DNA of 64,000 nucleotides. Source: Cohaesibacter celericrescens. Its GTDB lineage: Bacteria; Pseudomonadota; Alphaproteobacteria; Rhizobiales; Cohaesibacteraceae. This document shows, piece after piece, positions 9,731 through 19,405 of this stretch; within the stretch, counting starts at the first letter, position 1, and every line of letters starts with the position of its first letter. The notes beneath the pieces are model-generated. The model did not search any database. It worked only from the letters and a program-made list of their open reading frames with translations, and was not told the DNA's origin. The position numbers and the translations under genes were made by a program. The DNA lies in assembly GCF_002866925.1 (NCBI RefSeq), contig NZ_PKUQ01000014.1:1-64000 (forward strand), written 5' to 3'.

Positions 9731-9762
9731 ACACCCGTTTTGGAGATATCCAAAACGGGTGT
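9731..9762. terminator. Bidirectional hairpin terminator between gudD and RND pump
   Basis: 14-bp perfect stem (9731-9744 and 9749-9762) with a 4-nt GATA loop, between convergent genes gudD (+) and the RND permease (-). A T-rich tract (gttgtcgtttt) follows on the plus strand. Confidence 0.8.
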
Positions 9763-9780
9763 TGTCGTTTTATCGTGTCA

Positions 9781-12700
9781 TTAAACCTGCAGGGCCGTTT
9801 CAGCGTTTTGCGCTTCTTGTTGTAGCTTGTGTTCGGCGGCACCCGGTTCCCCGCCTAGCGGAGCAAGAAGGCGATAGGTCACGGGAATAAGGAACAATGT
9901 GAACAGGGTTGCAAATCCCAGGCCGCCCACGACCACCCAGCCCACTGCCGTGCGAGCTTCTGCCCCAGCGCCAGATGTCAGGATAAGTGGCAATCCACCA
10001 AAAACGGTTGAAACCATTGTCATCATCACCGGGCGCAGCCGCAATTGCACCGCATTACGGATGGCACTGTCTATGTCTTGCCCCCGCTCACGGAGTTGAT
10101 TGGCAAATTCTACGATCAGAATGCCGTTTTTGGACATCACGCCGATGAGCATCACAAGACCAATCTGGCTGTAATAATTGAGTGTGCCGCCGGTGATCTT
10201 GATGGCAAGGGCGGCTGCGGCCAGTCCGAAGGGCACCGTGATCATTATAATGATGGCACTGATAAAGCTTTCAAATTGGGCTGCAAGCACGAGAAAAACG
10301 ATCAATCCGGCAATCGCGAACACCATCATTGTACCAAATTGGCTTTCTTCCAACGTGCCTGCTTCGCCCAGCAGTGTGATGCTTGTTCCTGTTGGTAGAA
10401 TGTCCGAAGCGAGGTCTTGAACGCGTGCAATCGCATCGCCCATACTTACGTCGGTTGCCAGATTTGAGCGGATAGAGACCGCCAATGCGCCGCCTTCTCG
10501 CTCATAGGAGGCAACGGAAAGGACCTGTGTGAAGGTGGCGACAGAGGACAGAGGAATGATGCTGCCGTCGGACGTTCGTGCAAAGACAGATTCCAGATCG
10601 CGGGCGTCGTCGATCGGTGCGCCGCCTGGTGTCAATCTCACGTCCAACTCTTCGCCATCAATAAAGACCGAGGTGGGGGTCAAGCCTTGGGTCATAGCTG
10701 AAATTGTGTCAGCAATGATGTCAGGGGTTATGCCCAGTTCCAGTGCTCTGTCCCTGTCGATATCGACACTGATTTGTGGTGTGCTTGTATCTGATCCCAG
10801 TTGGGCGTTAGTAAAGGCGGCATCCCCTTCCATCGCTAGAATCAATTTGTCTGCTGCAGTGACCAGTTTGGGGTAGTCATTGCCGGTCACCGCAAAGTTG
10901 AGCCCACTGCCACCACCGCGGATGCCCAGGGAATTGGGGACGCCAACCCTGACTCGAATGCCGGGGACCTTGGCCAATTTAGTGTTGAATTCTGCGCCAA
11001 TGGTTGCTTGATCGCGCTCCCGTTCTGACCAATCCGCAAGACGCACAATGACAAAGGCGCGGGTTCCTCCTCCGCGGCCTATCAGGCTAAGGACAGAGGC
11101 GACCTCTCCACTTTCCTGGTAGGGCTTGAGGATGGCTTCCACTTGCTCAACCTGTTGGCTCATATAATCGTTGGTAACCCCAACCGGGCCTGAGGCAATA
11201 ATAAAGAAAAGAGCTCTGTCTTCGGTAGGCGTTAAGGTGCTTGTCAATGTTTGTGCCGCACCGATTGCAAAGACCGCAAAGGCCAAGGCCGCACCAATGG
11301 TTAGGATGGGAAGGCGAATAGACTTGTCGATGATGTTTAGGAATGTCCGTGTGATCCAGCCCTCTTTGGGTTCGCTGTAGCCTGCTTCCAGTTCTTTTCC
11401 GCGTTTTGTGGCGCCCTTTTTGCCCGGGTCAAGGATTGATGCCAGCATCGGGGCCATGGTCAAAGCGACGATTGAGGACAAGGTGACGCAAAAGGCCAAT
11501 ACGAAGCCGAATTCAGAGAACACGCCGCCGGCTTGTCCGGGCAGGAATGAAATGGGGATGAAAACGGCGGCAAGGGTAGCGGTGGTGGAGATCACCGCAA
11601 AGAAAACTTCATTGGTGCCGTTGACCGCTGCAAGCCGAGGGGATTCTCCCTCATGGCGACGGCGTACAATATTCTCGACCACAACAATGGCATCATCCAC
11701 CACCATGCCGGTGGCCAGAACCAGTGCCAACAGGCTGATAGTATTGATCGAGAATCCAGTGATCCAAATGGCAGCCACCGTGCCAACCAGAGCGACCGGG
11801 ATGGCAATGGCCGGTATCAAAGTGGCGCGCCAAGAGCGCAGGAAGCCGAAGATTACCAAGATTACGATGCCGATGGCCAACAAAATAGACTTGGTAACTT
11901 CGTTGATCGAGCCCTCAATGAACACGCCATCGTCTGACGTGATATAAAGCTCTACGCCCTCGGGCAGTTGAGGCTTGAGTTCGGCCACTGCTTGGCGCAC
12001 ATCTTTGGAGATGGACAGTGTGTTGCCAACTGATTGGCGCACAATGTCGATGCCAATCGAGGCTTGGCCGTTGGCGCGGGCATATTGGGACTTTTCCTCG
12101 CCTGTTAACTGGACATAAGCGACATCGGAGATGTGCGTCGTATCATTGATGCGCAAAGCTCCGATGAGATCCGCTGTCACATCAGGGCTTACCGAGCGCA
12201 GAATTGTTGAGTTTGCACTGCTCTCCAGTTTGCCAAGTGCATAGTCATTGCGCAGGGTTTTGAGGGTCTTGGTAACATCGTCAAGGGAAAGCCCGCGTGC
12301 CAAAAGGTCCGGGATAGAGATCGTAATGCGGAATTCGTCTGCTTGCGCTCCGGTGACCGTAATTTCTGCGATGCCATCGACCAACGCGAGGCGATCGGTT
12401 ATCCGGCCCTCGGCCAGTAGGGTCAGATCGGCAAGACTTTGGGTGCCGGTTAATGCCAACCTGATGATTGGATCGGCGTCAGCATCGCTCTTTTTTACGG
12501 TTGGGTCTTCGATATCGTCGGGCAATTGCCGCATGGTTTGAGAGATGATTTCACGAGCTTCGTTGGCGGCAATGTCGACATCTGCATCCGTACTCAAATC
12601 CAGAGTGATCCTGCTGCTGCCGTAGCTGGAGGTGGATGAAATTCCGGTCATCCCGTCCAACGCACCAAAAGCATCTTCCAATACAGATGTGACCTCACGG

Positions 12701-12900
12701 TCAACAATATTGGCCGAGGCGCCTTCGTAGCTGGTGCGCACCGATAGGCTGGGCTGGTCCACATCGGGCATTTCTCGCACTTCTACCGCCACCAAAGCGG
12801 CAGCACCTGCTATAATGATCAGAAGGTTGATAACAAAGGCGAGAATCGGTCGGGCGACAAAAATCTTTGTCATGCCCCCCAGCATTGCTGACTTGCTCAT
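9781..12900 (-). CDS. RND (HAE1-type) multidrug efflux permease
   Basis: About 1039 residues, the normal length for AcrB/MexB-type inner-membrane proton-driven pumps. Features: first TM helix near residues 14-34 (FVARPILAFVINLLIIIAG), a large porter domain, a TM bundle near 335-480 containing the proton-relay motif GMVVDDAIVVVENI, a second porter domain, and a second bundle near 855-1015 (PFGLAAAALAIK, IGVMSKNGILIVEFANQL, RLRPVMMTMVSTVFGGLPL). Two-fold internal repeat is evident. It is translationally coupled (ATGA overlap) to the upstream membrane-fusion protein. No outer-membrane TolC-like gene is adjacent, so a channel encoded elsewhere is needed. Confidence 0.93.
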   Translation of the reverse strand: MSKSAMLGGMTKIFVARPILAFVINLLIIIAGAAALVAVEVREMPDVDQPSLSVRTSYEGASANIVDREVTSVLEDAFGALDGMTGISSTSSYGSSRITLDLSTDADVDIAANEAREIISQTMRQLPDDIEDPTVKKSDADADPIIRLALTGTQSLADLTLLAEGRITDRLALVDGIAEITVTGAQADEFRITISIPDLLARGLSLDDVTKTLKTLRNDYALGKLESSANSTILRSVSPDVTADLIGALRINDTTHISDVAYVQLTGEEKSQYARANGQASIGIDIVRQSVGNTLSISKDVRQAVAELKPQLPEGVELYITSDDGVFIEGSINEVTKSILLAIGIVILVIFGFLRSWRATLIPAIAIPVALVGTVAAIWITGFSINTISLLALVLATGMVVDDAIVVVENIVRRRHEGESPRLAAVNGTNEVFFAVISTTATLAAVFIPISFLPGQAGGVFSEFGFVLAFCVTLSSIVALTMAPMLASILDPGKKGATKRGKELEAGYSEPKEGWITRTFLNIIDKSIRLPILTIGAALAFAVFAIGAAQTLTSTLTPTEDRALFFIIASGPVGVTNDYMSQQVEQVEAILKPYQESGEVASVLSLIGRGGGTRAFVIVRLADWSERERDQATIGAEFNTKLAKVPGIRVRVGVPNSLGIRGGGSGLNFAVTGNDYPKLVTAADKLILAMEGDAAFTNAQLGSDTSTPQISVDIDRDRALELGITPDIIADTISAMTQGLTPTSVFIDGEELDVRLTPGGAPIDDARDLESVFARTSDGSIIPLSSVATFTQVLSVASYEREGGALAVSIRSNLATDVSMGDAIARVQDLASDILPTGTSITLLGEAGTLEESQFGTMMVFAIAGLIVFLVLAAQFESFISAIIIMITVPFGLAAAALAIKITGGTLNYYSQIGLVMLIGVMSKNGILIVEFANQLRERGQDIDSAIRNAVQLRLRPVMMTMVSTVFGGLPLILTSGAGAEARTAVGWVVVGGLGFATLFTLFLIPVTYRLLAPLGGEPGAAEHKLQQEAQNAETALQV

Positions 12901-14141
12901 TGAGCCTTCTCCTGATTGGTGGAGCGCTGGGTGGATTCTGGCTCATTGGTGGGGGCTTTGGTTTCTTGTTGGCCCGTGCGGCCAGCAACGGCAATCGAAG
13001 CGCCAGGTCGCAATTTATGAACGCCGTCAACAACGACTTTCATGCCTTGCTTCAGGTCTCCGCTCACCCAGATTGTGTCGTCCTGTCTGTTGCGGATGAT
13101 CACCGGTACAGTTTTCACTTTGCCTTTTTCTGCGATCCAAACAAAGGTTCCGTCGCGGGTCCATGTTAACGATAAGCTTGGGATTGAAGGCATCGCCTTG
13201 CTTTCTTCGACCAAGCGCACCGTAAAGGTCATACCGGGCCAGAGAAGGCCGTCGTCATTGTTTATCGCAGCCTTAACGGTCACGGTTCGTGTCACATCAT
13301 CGATCTGGCTATCAAAAGCCACGATTTTCCCAGCGAATACCTTGCCTTGTGTTGAGGGAGTTGAGGCGCGGATTTCTTTGTTCAGTGCCAGAATGTTGAC
13401 CGCGCGCTCAGGCAATTCGAAGGTAACCAAAATTGTCTTGGTGTTGTTGATATTGACGATTTCCTTGCCAGAGCTGAGGAAGTCACCAACTTCTATTTCG
13501 GCAAGACCGAGGCGACCGTTGATGGGCGACTTGATGGTGCGATCTGCGAGGGATTTGCGCGCTAATGCCAAATTGCCTTGCGCGACAGCAACCGCAGACT
13601 CGGCTTCTTTCATAGTCACTTCGGACACCACATCCTTGTTGCGTTTTTGTAAGGATTGATAACGCTCGAGGCTGTCTAGTGCTTTGGAAAGTTGCGCTTG
13701 GGCTATCTCGACGTTGATACGTTGGCTTTCGTCTTCCAGTTTGATCAGTTCGTCGCCCTTTGAGACACGCGATGTGCCGTCAAACAACACTTCTTTGATT
13801 TGCCCAGAAACCTCTGACACAAGTGTTACACTTTGCTGCGCGACACCGGTCCCAATGGATGAGTAGCTGTCTTCATAAGGCTCAACCTCTACGTCTGCGA
13901 GGGTTACAAAGGTTGCTTCTGCGCCGCGCCGCCGTCTACCCGGTGCGCTCGATCTCTTTGCATTTCTAGCACTCGGGTCAGCTGAGGGGGCGTTTGAAGC
14001 TGATGACTTTTGGCCTTGGCTGGTTGAGTTTTGGGGAGGCAGGACATCCGAAGACGAGAGGAAGGCCGGAAGACCAAATTGATAAAGATAAGCCGCTAGT
14101 ATCAAAACGGCTGCAATAAGAATGCTGATAATATGTTTCAT
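12897..14141 (-). CDS. RND efflux membrane-fusion (periplasmic adaptor) protein
   Basis: About 414 residues from the ATG at 14141. Order: N-terminal TM/signal anchor (MKHIISILIAAVLILAAYLY), a low-complexity Ser/Ala/Arg linker with RRRRGAE, lipoyl half-motif (GVAQQSVTLVSEVSGQIKEV), an alpha-helical hairpin (ISQLs replaced here by VEIAQAQLSKALDSLERYQSL), second lipoyl half (LADRTIKSPINGRLGLAEIEVGD), beta-barrel and membrane-proximal domain. The C-terminal tail (TGQQETKAPTNEPESTQ) is polar and probably disordered. It bridges the RND permease to the outer-membrane channel. The start was chosen at the membrane anchor; an open frame extends to 14303 but lacks similarity. Confidence 0.9.
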   Translation of the reverse strand: MKHIISILIAAVLILAAYLYQFGLPAFLSSSDVLPPQNSTSQGQKSSASNAPSADPSARNAKRSSAPGRRRRGAEATFVTLADVEVEPYEDSYSSIGTGVAQQSVTLVSEVSGQIKEVLFDGTSRVSKGDELIKLEDESQRINVEIAQAQLSKALDSLERYQSLQKRNKDVVSEVTMKEAESAVAVAQGNLALARKSLADRTIKSPINGRLGLAEIEVGDFLSSGKEIVNINNTKTILVTFELPERAVNILALNKEIRASTPSTQGKVFAGKIVAFDSQIDDVTRTVTVKAAINNDDGLLWPGMTFTVRLVEESKAMPSIPSLSLTWTRDGTFVWIAEKGKVKTVPVIIRNRQDDTIWVSGDLKQGMKVVVDGVHKLRPGASIAVAGRTGQQETKAPTNEPESTQRSTNQEKAQ

Positions 14142-14418
14142 GAGATCCAACGCAGTAGTGGAAAATACGCAAATGTATTGATCGTTATCGCTTTTTCGTC
14201 TCATGAACTCAAGTAACCTAGGGTACGAAAGTGTATCCGAATGTAACCGTTTTAACGAATTTCGCAGACATCGGCATTTGGTCGCTGCTCGGCTATGGAC
14301 CAATCTCTCGCGTGTCCTGCCATGGGATAGAAAATGCTCAAGACTCTTGGTACAAATTGTTATCCGGCCACTCTGGTGAATCAGCGTGACATGGAAACGC
14401 CTTTGGGAAGGAAATACT

Positions 14419-15258
14419 ATGAAATTTGTACGTTATGGCGAGCGTGGCTCTGAGAAGCCAGGCCTTGTTGATGCTGATGGTCGGTTGCGCGATCTGTCCG
14501 GTCATGTCTTTGATATTGCCGGAGAGGTGCTAACGCGTCTGGGAGATGTGGCTGCCATTGATCCGGCCAGTTTGCCGTTGGTTTCAGGAGATCCGCGATT
14601 GGGGGCCTGCGTCGGGCAAACAGGTAAATTCATTTGTATTGGTTTGAACTATGCCGACCATGCCGCAGAAAGCGGAATGGAAGTGCCGCCGGAGCCAGTA
14701 ATTTTTGCCAAATATACCTCCGCCATTTGCGGCCCGAATGACCCGATTATCATTCCGCGTGGTTCGGAAAAGACCGACTGGGAAGTCGAATTGGGTTTTG
14801 TCATTGGCAAAACAGCCAAATATGTGTCTGAAGCCGATGCTATGGACCATGTTGCGGGCTTCTGCGTGGTTAATGACGTGTCTGAGCGCAGCTATCAGAT
14901 CGAGCGTTCTGGTCAGTGGTCAAAAGGCAAATCATCGGATAATTTCGGCCCAACTGGTCCTTGGTTGGTGACTCCAGATGAAGTGGGTGATTTTGACAGG
15001 CTTTCGATGTGGCTCGATGTGAATGGTGAGCGGGTTCAGGATGGTTCGACCGCTACCATGGTCTATCGCGTTCCATTCCTGATATCTTATTTGTCGCAAT
15101 TTTTCACCCTGCATCCGGGCGACATCATTTCCACTGGCACCCCTCCGGGCGTTGGTCTGGGCATGACGCCACCGCGCTACCTTAAAGCAGGGGATGTGGT
15201 TGAATTGGGGATTCAAGGGCTTGGCAGCCAAAAGCAGGTCTGTGTCAACGACGTTTAA
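14419..15258 (+). CDS. Fumarylacetoacetate hydrolase (FAH) family protein
   Basis: About 279 residues. It has the FAH-superfamily core: CIGLNYADHAAE, EPVIFAKYTSAICGPND, the metal-binding DWEVELGFVIGK, the signature WSKGKSSDNFGPTGPW, and DIISTGTPPGVGLGM. Members hydrolyse C-C bonds of diketo or keto-enol acids or act as 2,4-diketo-3-deoxy-sugar-acid hydrolases. This subgroup (N-terminal MKFVRYGERGSEKPGLVD) is often annotated ureidoglycolate lyase or 2,4-didehydro-3-deoxy-L-rhamnonate hydrolase; the exact substrate cannot be told here. The start follows GGGAAGGAAATACT. It stands alone between the efflux operon and a terminator. Confidence 0.85.
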   Translation: MKFVRYGERGSEKPGLVDADGRLRDLSGHVFDIAGEVLTRLGDVAAIDPASLPLVSGDPRLGACVGQTGKFICIGLNYADHAAESGMEVPPEPVIFAKYTSAICGPNDPIIIPRGSEKTDWEVELGFVIGKTAKYVSEADAMDHVAGFCVVNDVSERSYQIERSGQWSKGKSSDNFGPTGPWLVTPDEVGDFDRLSMWLDVNGERVQDGSTATMVYRVPFLISYLSQFFTLHPGDIISTGTPPGVGLGMTPPRYLKAGDVVELGIQGLGSQKQVCVNDV

Positions 15259-15300
15259 TCGGTCGCAATACCCGTCACGCAAAGGCCTTTTAAAACCAAA

Positions 15301-15333
15301 AAACCGCTTTCGCTGAGCGCGGAAGCGGTTTTT
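15301..15333. terminator. Bidirectional terminator between FAH gene and phnA-like gene
   Basis: AAACCGCTT (15301-15309) pairs with AAGCGGTTT (15323-15331), flanked by A-rich sequence on the left and TTT on the right, between two convergent genes. Confidence 0.85.
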
Positions 15334-15358
15334 GTTATCGGGTCGCTGTATCACAGCA

Positions 15359-15703
15359 TTAGTCGGCGACTTTTTTGACAAATTCTGACTTCAATCCCAT
15401 CGGGCCTACGCCCGGAATTTTGCAGTCAATGTCGTGATCCCCACCGACAACACGGATGTTTTTTACTTTTGTACCAACTTTCACGACATCGTTGGTACCT
15501 TTGATCTTGAGGTCTTTGATCACAGTGACTGTGTCGCCGTCGGAGAGGGGGGTGCCGTTTGAATCACGAATGATGTCTTGTGCTTCAGCGTCAGTAGTGG
15601 CTGATGCTGACCATTCGTGGGCGCATTCAGGACATACCAATAGGGCACCGTCTTCATAGGTGTATTCACATTTGCATTGTGGGCAAGGAGGAAGTTCGCT
15701 CAT
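15359..15703 (-). CDS. PhnA/YjdM-like zinc-ribbon protein
   Basis: About 114 residues. An N-terminal zinc ribbon has two CxxC pairs ([10 protein letters not shown] and [11 protein letters not shown]), followed by a small SH3-like PhnA domain ([23 protein letters not shown]...[23 protein letters not shown]). The family was first named for the phn region of E. coli, but a direct role in phosphonate breakdown is not established and no phn genes are here. The start at 15703 begins the zinc ribbon and follows AGGACC; the longer reading frame upstream has no family similarity. Confidence 0.9.
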   Translation of the reverse strand: MSELPPCPQCKCEYTYEDGALLVCPECAHEWSASATTDAEAQDIIRDSNGTPLSDGDTVTVIKDLKIKGTNDVVKVGTKVKNIRVVGGDHDIDCKIPGVGPMGLKSEFVKKVAD

Positions 15704-15841
15704 ATCAATCGGTCCTGTCAATGTGGGGTTTAGCCAAGCAATGTTGTGCCTGCATCCAAAGTTTCTTTCTCCCTTACATTTTTGAACAGTGGGTGCAATA
15801 TCACTTGATATAAATTGCTGTGATGGTTGACGCTTGAAGCG

Positions 15842-15867
15842 AAAAAACCCGCTGTGAAAGCGGGTTT
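15842..15867 (-). terminator. Rho-independent terminator for the small secreted protein gene
   Basis: Inverted repeat AAACCCGCT (15845-15853) and AGCGGGTTT (15859-15867) with a 5-nt loop. On the minus strand it is followed by a run of T residues, directly after the stop of the 15903-16202 gene. Confidence 0.8.
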
Positions 15868-15902
15868 GTCTAATTTGATGATGCCGTTGATGTACCAAAT
15901 GA

Positions 15903-16202
15903 TCATGAGCCGCGCTTGGGCGGCTCTGGACGATAGCGTTCCATCACAGAGTCAAGACGTTTACCGGTCATAGATGGATTGCTGTCCTGCAGGCAAGTCA
16001 ACAGTTTGGCTTTTTCGGCGCGCATCTTGGCTTCGTCTGGCCGTTTGTTTCTGTCGGGTCTTTCCGGCTTGAAGCATTGGCTAAAGGCTTCTTCGGAAAC
16101 GCCGAGATCCGCAGCGATTTTGTCTGTCGGATGACGAGGCTCGTTGGCAGCAAAAGCGGATGTGCTGAAGCACACGGCTAAAATGATCAGTGTTTTGTTC
16201 AT
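15903..16202 (-). CDS. Small secreted protein of unknown function
   Basis: About 99 residues. A Sec signal peptide ([19 protein letters not shown]) is followed by a helical, charged mature part with two cysteines (AFSQCFKP and LLTCLQDS) that could form a disulfide, and an Arg/Pro-rich tail ([11 protein letters not shown]). It is monocistronic with its own terminator. I do not recognise a named family. The signal peptide and the terminator support a real gene. Confidence 0.7.
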   Translation of the reverse strand: MNKTLIILAVCFSTSAFAANEPRHPTDKIAADLGVSEEAFSQCFKPERPDRNKRPDEAKMRAEKAKLLTCLQDSNPSMTGKRLDSVMERYRPEPPKRGS

Positions 16203-16465
16203 ATCTGTTGTTCCTGGCACGTATGTTGCTTGGGTGGCTGATATGAGACATGTACAGATCGATTGTGTAGTGAAAAGGGGCCCAATGTGACCGTTTGGTG
16301 GCCTTCACATTTTTGCATTGGAACGTTAAAAAGCTCGCAACACCTGATAGATACAGGGAAAGAAACCGCCGTCATTGGGGTTTACTCTTGGCACGTGTGT
16401 GTGTTGAGGCATTGATCGTCACACCGAAACAAAACTCCGGGCGACACAAGGAGACAGAATAGGAA

Positions 16466-16492
16466 ATGCCCGCATTCAGATGATGCGGGCAT
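16466..16492 (-). terminator. Hairpin downstream of gabD
   Basis: Perfect 10-bp stem ATGCCCGCAT (16466-16475) / ATGCGGGCAT (16483-16492), 30 bp after the gabD stop on the minus strand. The following T run is weak, so it may act as an mRNA 3-prime stabiliser. The rest of the 319-bp gene-free stretch 16203-16521 shows nothing else I can support. Confidence 0.65.
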
Positions 16493-16521
16493 CGCGTTTA
16501 TATGGCGTCCTTGCTTCGTGG

Positions 16522-17964
16522 CTAGATGCCGCCCATGCAGATATATTTGATTTCTAAAAAGTCATCGATGCCATATTTGGAGCCTTCGCGACCAAGTCCA
16601 GATTGCTTGACACCGCCAAAGGGGGCCACTTCGGTTGAAATCAACCCTGTATTGACGCCGACCATGCCTGTTTCGAGCGCTTCGGCAACACGCCAGACTC
16701 GTTTCAGACCTTCGGAATAGAAGTAGCCAGCCAACCCGAATTCACTGTCATTGGCCATGGCAATGACCTCGTCCTCGGTTTTGAAGCGTATGAGGGGAGC
16801 AATGGGGCCGAAGGTTTCTTCGGTCGATACCAAAGCGGAGCTTGGGACATCTATCAGAACCGTTGGTTCGAACAGGGTGCCGGACAGGCGTGACCCGCCG
16901 GTGAGGACCTTGGCTCCCTTGTCTGTCGCGTCTTTGAGGTGAGTTTCAACCTTGGTAACAGCCGCTTCGTTGATGAGAGGGCCACAATTGACGCCTTCAT
17001 CCATGCCGTTGCCGGGTTTTAGTGTTTTGACCGCTTGAGCGAGTTTTTCTGCAAAAACGTCATAGACTGCATCCTGTACATAAATGCGGTTGGCACAGAC
17101 ACATGTTTGTCCGTTGTTGCGATATTTGGCGATCATGGCACCCTCTATCGCTGCATCCAGATCTGCATCATCGAAGACGATGAAGGGGGCATTGCCTCCA
17201 AGCTCCAAGCTCATTTTCTTGATACCGTTGGCGCATTGACGCATCAGGATTTGCCCAACGCGGGTGGAGCCTGTGAAGGTGATTTTTGCGACTTTAGGGT
17301 TGGCGCAAAGCTCTTGGCCTGCAGCCGATGCGTCGCTATTTGGTAGAACGTTGAAGATACCTTTGGGGATGCCTGCGCGTTCGGCCAGAACGGCCATGGC
17401 CAACGCGGACAGCGGAGTCAGTTCGGCTGGGCGGGCCACAAAAGCACAGCCAACAGCCAGAGCGGGGGCGACCTTGCGTGCGATCATCGCGTTGGGAAAA
17501 TTCCAAGGTGTGATAGACCCCACAACACCGATTGGCTGTTTGAGCACAACGATGCGTTTGTCTTGTTGATGTCCGGGGATGGTGTCGCCATAGACGCGCT
17601 TGGCTTCTTCTGCAAACCATTCAATGAAGCTTGCGCCATAAAGAACTTCTCCTTTGGCTTCAGGCAGGGGCTTTCCCATCTCGGCGCAGAGAATTGTGGC
17701 CAAATCATCGGCAGCGGCAACTATGAGATCGTTCCATTTGCGCAGAATGATCGAGCGTTCCTTGCCCGTTTTTTTTGCCCAGTCTTTTTGCGCGTCATAG
17801 GCGGCATCGATGGCCTGTTTGACATTTTCAACACTACAATCGGCCACTTTGGCGATTACTTCGCCTGTCGCGGGATTGGTGACATCAAAAGTTTTGTCGC
17901 ACGTGCGCCATTCTCCGGCAATAAATGCCCGAGATTCGAGCAGGCTTTTGTCATTGAGTTGCAT
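16522..17964 (-). CDS. gabD: Succinate-semialdehyde dehydrogenase
   Basis: About 480 residues, NAD(P)+-dependent aldehyde dehydrogenase oxidising succinate semialdehyde to succinate. Visible: cofactor-binding PWNFPNAMIARK and FTGSTRVGQ, the general-base Glu in LELGGNAPFIVFDDADLD, and the nucleophile Cys in NNGQTCVCANRIYV. The double-Cys arrangement TCVCANR is typical of GabD. The C-terminal PFGGVKQSGLGREGSKYGIDDFLEIKY is also characteristic. It is 1 bp downstream of gabT, forming the GABA-degradation operon. A related semialdehyde such as glutarate semialdehyde could also be used. Confidence 0.93.
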   Translation of the reverse strand: MQLNDKSLLESRAFIAGEWRTCDKTFDVTNPATGEVIAKVADCSVENVKQAIDAAYDAQKDWAKKTGKERSIILRKWNDLIVAAADDLATILCAEMGKPLPEAKGEVLYGASFIEWFAEEAKRVYGDTIPGHQQDKRIVVLKQPIGVVGSITPWNFPNAMIARKVAPALAVGCAFVARPAELTPLSALAMAVLAERAGIPKGIFNVLPNSDASAAGQELCANPKVAKITFTGSTRVGQILMRQCANGIKKMSLELGGNAPFIVFDDADLDAAIEGAMIAKYRNNGQTCVCANRIYVQDAVYDVFAEKLAQAVKTLKPGNGMDEGVNCGPLINEAAVTKVETHLKDATDKGAKVLTGGSRLSGTLFEPTVLIDVPSSALVSTEETFGPIAPLIRFKTEDEVIAMANDSEFGLAGYFYSEGLKRVWRVAEALETGMVGVNTGLISTEVAPFGGVKQSGLGREGSKYGIDDFLEIKYICMGGI

Positions 17965-17965
17965 G

Positions 17966-19243
17966 TTAAGAGTCCCGAGCTGCGAGCATCGATGCTTTCA
18001 GAATGGCCAATGCTTCGGCGAAAACATCATCTTCGATGGTTAATGGAGCGAGGAATCGTATGACATTGCCATAGACGCCGCAAGTGAGAAGAATGAGGTT
18101 GCGCTTCAACGCCTCAAGCCGGACTTTATTTGTAAAATCCGCGTTGGGGCCAGATCCGTCAGCCTTGTTGAATTCGACGGCAATCATAAAGCCTGGGCCC
18201 CGGATTTCTGCTATTTCTGCGATGTCCGGTTTCAGTTCGGCCAAAGCGGATTTTAATGCTGTGCCAAGGCGGTTGGCGCGGTTGCAAAGCTTTTCTTCTT
18301 CGATGATATCAAGCACGGCATGCGCCGCTGCAATGCCCAGAGGGTTGCCGCCATAAGTGCCGCCCAACCCGCCGGGGGCTGCTGCATTCATGATCTCGGC
18401 TTTGCCTGTTAATGCAGCCAAAGGTAAACCGCCAGCAAGACCTTTGGCCATGGTGGTGATGTCGGCATAAACATCATAATGCTCCATGGCGAACAAAGCG
18501 CCGGTGCGCCCGAAACCGGTTTGTACCTCATCTGCGATCATAACAATGCCGTGGGTATCGCACAGAGTGCGGAGGGCGCGCATTAGCTCTGGCTGCGCCT
18601 GATAAAAGCCGCCTTCGCCCTGAACCGGTTCGATAATGATCGCTGCGACCCGTTTGGGGTCGAGATCGGACTTGAACAAGTGTTCGATGGCAGCGATGGA
18701 TTGATCCACGCTGGTGCCATGCAGCTCAACAGGGAAGGGTACATGGAACACATCGTTCATCATGGCGCCAAACCCGACTTTGTAAGGCTGCACTTTGCCA
18801 GTCAAACTCATGCCCATGAAGGTGCGGCCGTGGAAAGCCCCACCAAAAGCCACAATCGCTTCACGTCCAGTATGCGCACGGGCAACTTTTATGGCGTTTT
18901 CTACGGCTTCTGCACCTGTGGTGACGAACACTGTGCGTTTATCAAAATCACCCGGAACAACTTTGTTCAGACGCTCTGCAAGATGAACATAATTCTCATA
19001 GGGTACGATCTGATGGCAGGTGTGGGTGAAGCGCCCCATCTGCTTTTCAACAGCAGCCATGACTTTTGGGTTGCAATGGCCGGTATTGACCACGGCGATG
19101 CCGGCGGCAAAGTCGATATAGTGGTTGCCTTCAATATCCCACAGTTCGGCATTCTTGGCGTGATCAACATAAATCTGGGTCATCACACCAACGCCTTGGG
19201 CGATGGCTTCATTGCGGCGTTGTGCAATCTCGATATTCAGCAT
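17966..19243 (-). CDS. gabT: 4-aminobutyrate aminotransferase
   Basis: About 425 residues, class III PLP aminotransferase. It transfers the amino group of GABA to 2-oxoglutarate, giving succinate semialdehyde for GabD. Visible: HTCHQIVPYENY, VTTGAEAVENAIKVARAHTGR, the phosphate-binding AFGGAFHGRTFMGM, the acidic MIADEVQTGFGRTG, and the PLP lysine in TTMAKGLAGGLPLAAL. These subgroup motifs favour GabT over acetylornithine aminotransferase. It is first in the gabTD operon and diverges from an XRE-cupin regulator, the usual partner for such operons. Confidence 0.93.
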   Translation of the reverse strand: MLNIEIAQRRNEAIAQGVGVMTQIYVDHAKNAELWDIEGNHYIDFAAGIAVVNTGHCNPKVMAAVEKQMGRFTHTCHQIVPYENYVHLAERLNKVVPGDFDKRTVFVTTGAEAVENAIKVARAHTGREAIVAFGGAFHGRTFMGMSLTGKVQPYKVGFGAMMNDVFHVPFPVELHGTSVDQSIAAIEHLFKSDLDPKRVAAIIIEPVQGEGGFYQAQPELMRALRTLCDTHGIVMIADEVQTGFGRTGALFAMEHYDVYADITTMAKGLAGGLPLAALTGKAEIMNAAAPGGLGGTYGGNPLGIAAAHAVLDIIEEEKLCNRANRLGTALKSALAELKPDIAEIAEIRGPGFMIAVEFNKADGSGPNADFTNKVRLEALKRNLILLTCGVYGNVIRFLAPLTIEDDVFAEALAILKASMLAARDS

Positions 19244-19405
19244 GGTTCCACTCTGTCTTTTCTAAGGCTATGCATTTTATGATTGGTTTTTTAAAAAGCA
19301 TAAGGCGTTTTCTATATTTAAAAAGTCTATTTCTTTTGTCTTTTAACTCTTTGAAACCATAGATATTGATGCTTAAATTGATCATTATAATGAGCGGGGT
19401 GAACT

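Noticed and set aside
11408..11947. Long plus-strand open frame (about 179 codons) opposite the RND pump
   Set aside because: It is antisense to a well-conserved RND transporter core and its translation is low-complexity Ala/Thr-rich, typical of a shadow frame.
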